DNA from: Bacteroidales bacterium | GTDB lineage: Bacteria > Bacteroidota > Bacteroidia > Bacteroidales > UBA7960 | Reading direction: 5' to 3' | DNA length: 6,427 nt | NCBI GenBank assembly: GCA_007130545.1 | Contig: SLSG01000118.1 | Coordinates: 1 to 6,427 of the forward strand | Shown here: positions 5,391 through 6,427 of the stretch, piece after piece | Layout: the number at the start of each line of letters is the position of its first letter | Numbering within the stretch: the first letter of the stretch is position 1 | The notes under the pieces: generated by a model | Told to the model about the DNA's origin: nothing | The model's database searches: none | Seen by the model: only the letters and a program-made list of their open reading frames with translations | Program-made: the position numbers and the translations under genes

Positions 5391-6427
5391 ATTGGAAACC
5401 TTGGAGCCTCCGCTCTCTTTGACCTGGTAAGTGTGGGAGCCGCCGCCCCTTTCATTCGTGGCGTGGGTCCAGCTTCCCGAATTGTCGACCGTGCCAACCA
5501 GATTTCCATCCCTGTATACTTCTACCTTGGTAGTTGTTGCCCCGCTCCAGGTGAGGTCGGCATATTTGACGCCCCTGACTTTATAAGCGCTGACTGAGAG
5601 TGTGATGTCGTCACCGTCGGGAGGTGGCGGGGTTACGCTTACGGTCACGCTTCTAGTCTGGCTGTCGGTGGCCCCATCATTGTCGGTGACCGTGAGGGTC
5701 ACGTTATAGGTCTCGGCGGCAGCATAAGTGCGGGAGGTGGTGACCCCGCTGCCGGTTGTGCCGTCCCCGAAGTTCCAGGCGTAGCTGACGATTGTTCCGT
5801 CCTCATCTTTGGACGCGTTGGCATCAAAGCTGGCCGTCAGTTCGTTCGTGGTGAAGGAAAAGCTGGCAACGGGGGGCTGGTTTTCAGGATCCGGATCGGG
5901 GTCAGGCGTTGTACCGCCATCCCCAAAGCCCAGGGTGTAAAGCAAATGATTGTTGGTGGTTCGGGAATTGGTCACGATACCCTTGGTGCTGTTGTCGGTA
6001 ATGGCATCGTACACCTGCTGCGGGGTGGCCGTGGGATTGTATTGCAGGTACAGGGCTGCCCCGCCGGCCACATGGGGGGAGGCCATGCTGGTGCCGCTGA
6101 TGGTGCTGGTGGCGGTATTGCTGGTGTACCAGGCCGAGGTGATGCTGGAGCCGGGCGCAAAGAGATCTACGCAGTTGCCGTAGTTGGAATAGGAAGCCTT
6201 GGCATCTGTGGTGACGGTGGCACCCACCGTAAAGGCATTGGGGGCACGGGCCGGGGAGTATTTGCAGGCATCGTCCTGCCGGCCGACGAAATTGCCATTG
6301 CCGGCAGCCACAATGACCGGAACCCCGGCATTGTACATGCGCTGTACGGCATCGTCGATGGCCGTGCTTCCTCCGCCGCCCAGGGACATGTTCGCCACGG
6401 CCGGCTTAATATGGTTTGCAACCACCC
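5370..6427 (-). CDS. Secreted subtilase (S8, aqualysin/proteinase K-like) with PKD and C-terminal Ig-like domains, N-terminus beyond the window
   Basis: This is an extracellular serine endopeptidase of which only the C-terminal 351 residues are visible. The frame is open to the right edge, where the first full codon is an internal GTG rather than a real start; the signal peptide, propeptide and catalytic Asp and His lie outside. Numbering from codon 6425-6423, PAVANMSLGGG (8-18) is proteinase K-like, N43 in VAAGNG is the oxyanion residue, and GTSMASPHVAG (111-121) carries the catalytic S113. C54 and C85 match the aqualysin disulfide pair Cys163-Cys194. An acidic linker PDPDPDPEN (174-182) leads to a PKD domain at about 184-264 with WNFGDGT (217-223). 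A proline linker then leads to a beta-rich Ig/FnIII-like domain at 273-351 (ADLTWSG, VEVYRDG), ending SNIVTVTY. No type IX secretion tail is present. A strong terminator follows, so it closes its own transcription unit. Confidence 0.95.
   Translation of the reverse strand, partial: VVANHIKPAVANMSLGGGGSTAIDDAVQRMYNAGVPVIVAAGNGNFVGRQDDACKYSPARAPNAFTVGATVTTDAKASYSNYGNCVDLFAPGSSITSAWYTSNTATSTISGTSMASPHVAGGAALYLQYNPTATPQQVYDAITDNSTKGIVTNSRTTNNHLLYTLGFGDGGTTPDPDPDPENQPPVASFSFTTNELTASFDANASKDEDGTIVSYAWNFGDGTTGSGVTTSRTYAAAETYNVTLTVTDNDGATDSQTRSVTVSVTPPPPDGDDITLSVSAYKVRGVKYADLTWSGATTTKVEVYRDGNLVGTVDNSGSWTHATNERGGGSHTYQVKESGGSKVSNIVTVTY

Noticed and set aside
6423..6425. Apparent start codon of the protease at the right edge
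   Set aside because: It is a GTG valine inside the subtilase catalytic domain; the catalytic Asp and His regions must lie upstream, outside the window.
1..6427. CRISPR array, tRNA or rRNA gene, insertion sequence or defence system
   Set aside because: No spaced direct repeats, RNA-gene sequences, transposase motifs or defence-protein motifs were seen on either strand.

Overview
All six genes in this window are read from the minus strand. Several signs suggest a Bacteroidota (Bacteroidetes-type) chromosome of moderately high GC. Two upstream regions carry a TAnnTTTG-type -7 element, most starts lack a clear Shine-Dalgarno, and the PriA, PfkA and SPOR-lipoprotein sequences look like Bacteroidota versions. 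This phylum-level placement is an inference and no genus is claimed.

Layout in the direction of transcription (high to low coordinates). (1) 6427-5370: the C-terminal part of a secreted aqualysin/proteinase K-like subtilase, with a PKD domain and a C-terminal Ig-like domain. Its N-terminal half lies outside the window. Its 3' end is part of a degenerate 20-bp triplet repeat and is followed by a very strong intrinsic terminator at 5264-5306. (2) 5134-2219: a tight cluster of a small SPOR-domain lipoprotein, hutI (imidazolonepropionase) and a THUMP-domain rRNA methyltransferase of the RlmL/YpsC type. The gaps are 7 and 17 bp, so co-transcription is likely, but the three functions (cell wall, histidine breakdown, ribosome modification) are unrelated. 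(3) 2149 to the left edge: a 6-phosphofructokinase gene with its own probable promoter and a striking palindrome over the predicted transcription start, then priA (replication-restart helicase) 21 bp downstream and cut by the window edge.

The genes are mostly housekeeping and I see no defence, mobile or biosynthetic system. The unusual features are small. A perfect 15-bp tandem duplication spans the pfkA stop codon, leaving two in-frame TAA codons before an in-frame priA. A diverged 3 x 20-bp repeat lies at the end of the protease gene, so two of the five visible gene ends carry stop-spanning duplications. The pfkA promoter has an 8-8-8 inverted repeat. The phosphofructokinase combines an ATP-type and a PPi-type active-site residue.

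There is no gene-free stretch over 300 bases. The largest, 5135-5369 (235 bp), holds the two extra repeat copies, the terminator, a possible promoter and a small hairpin.
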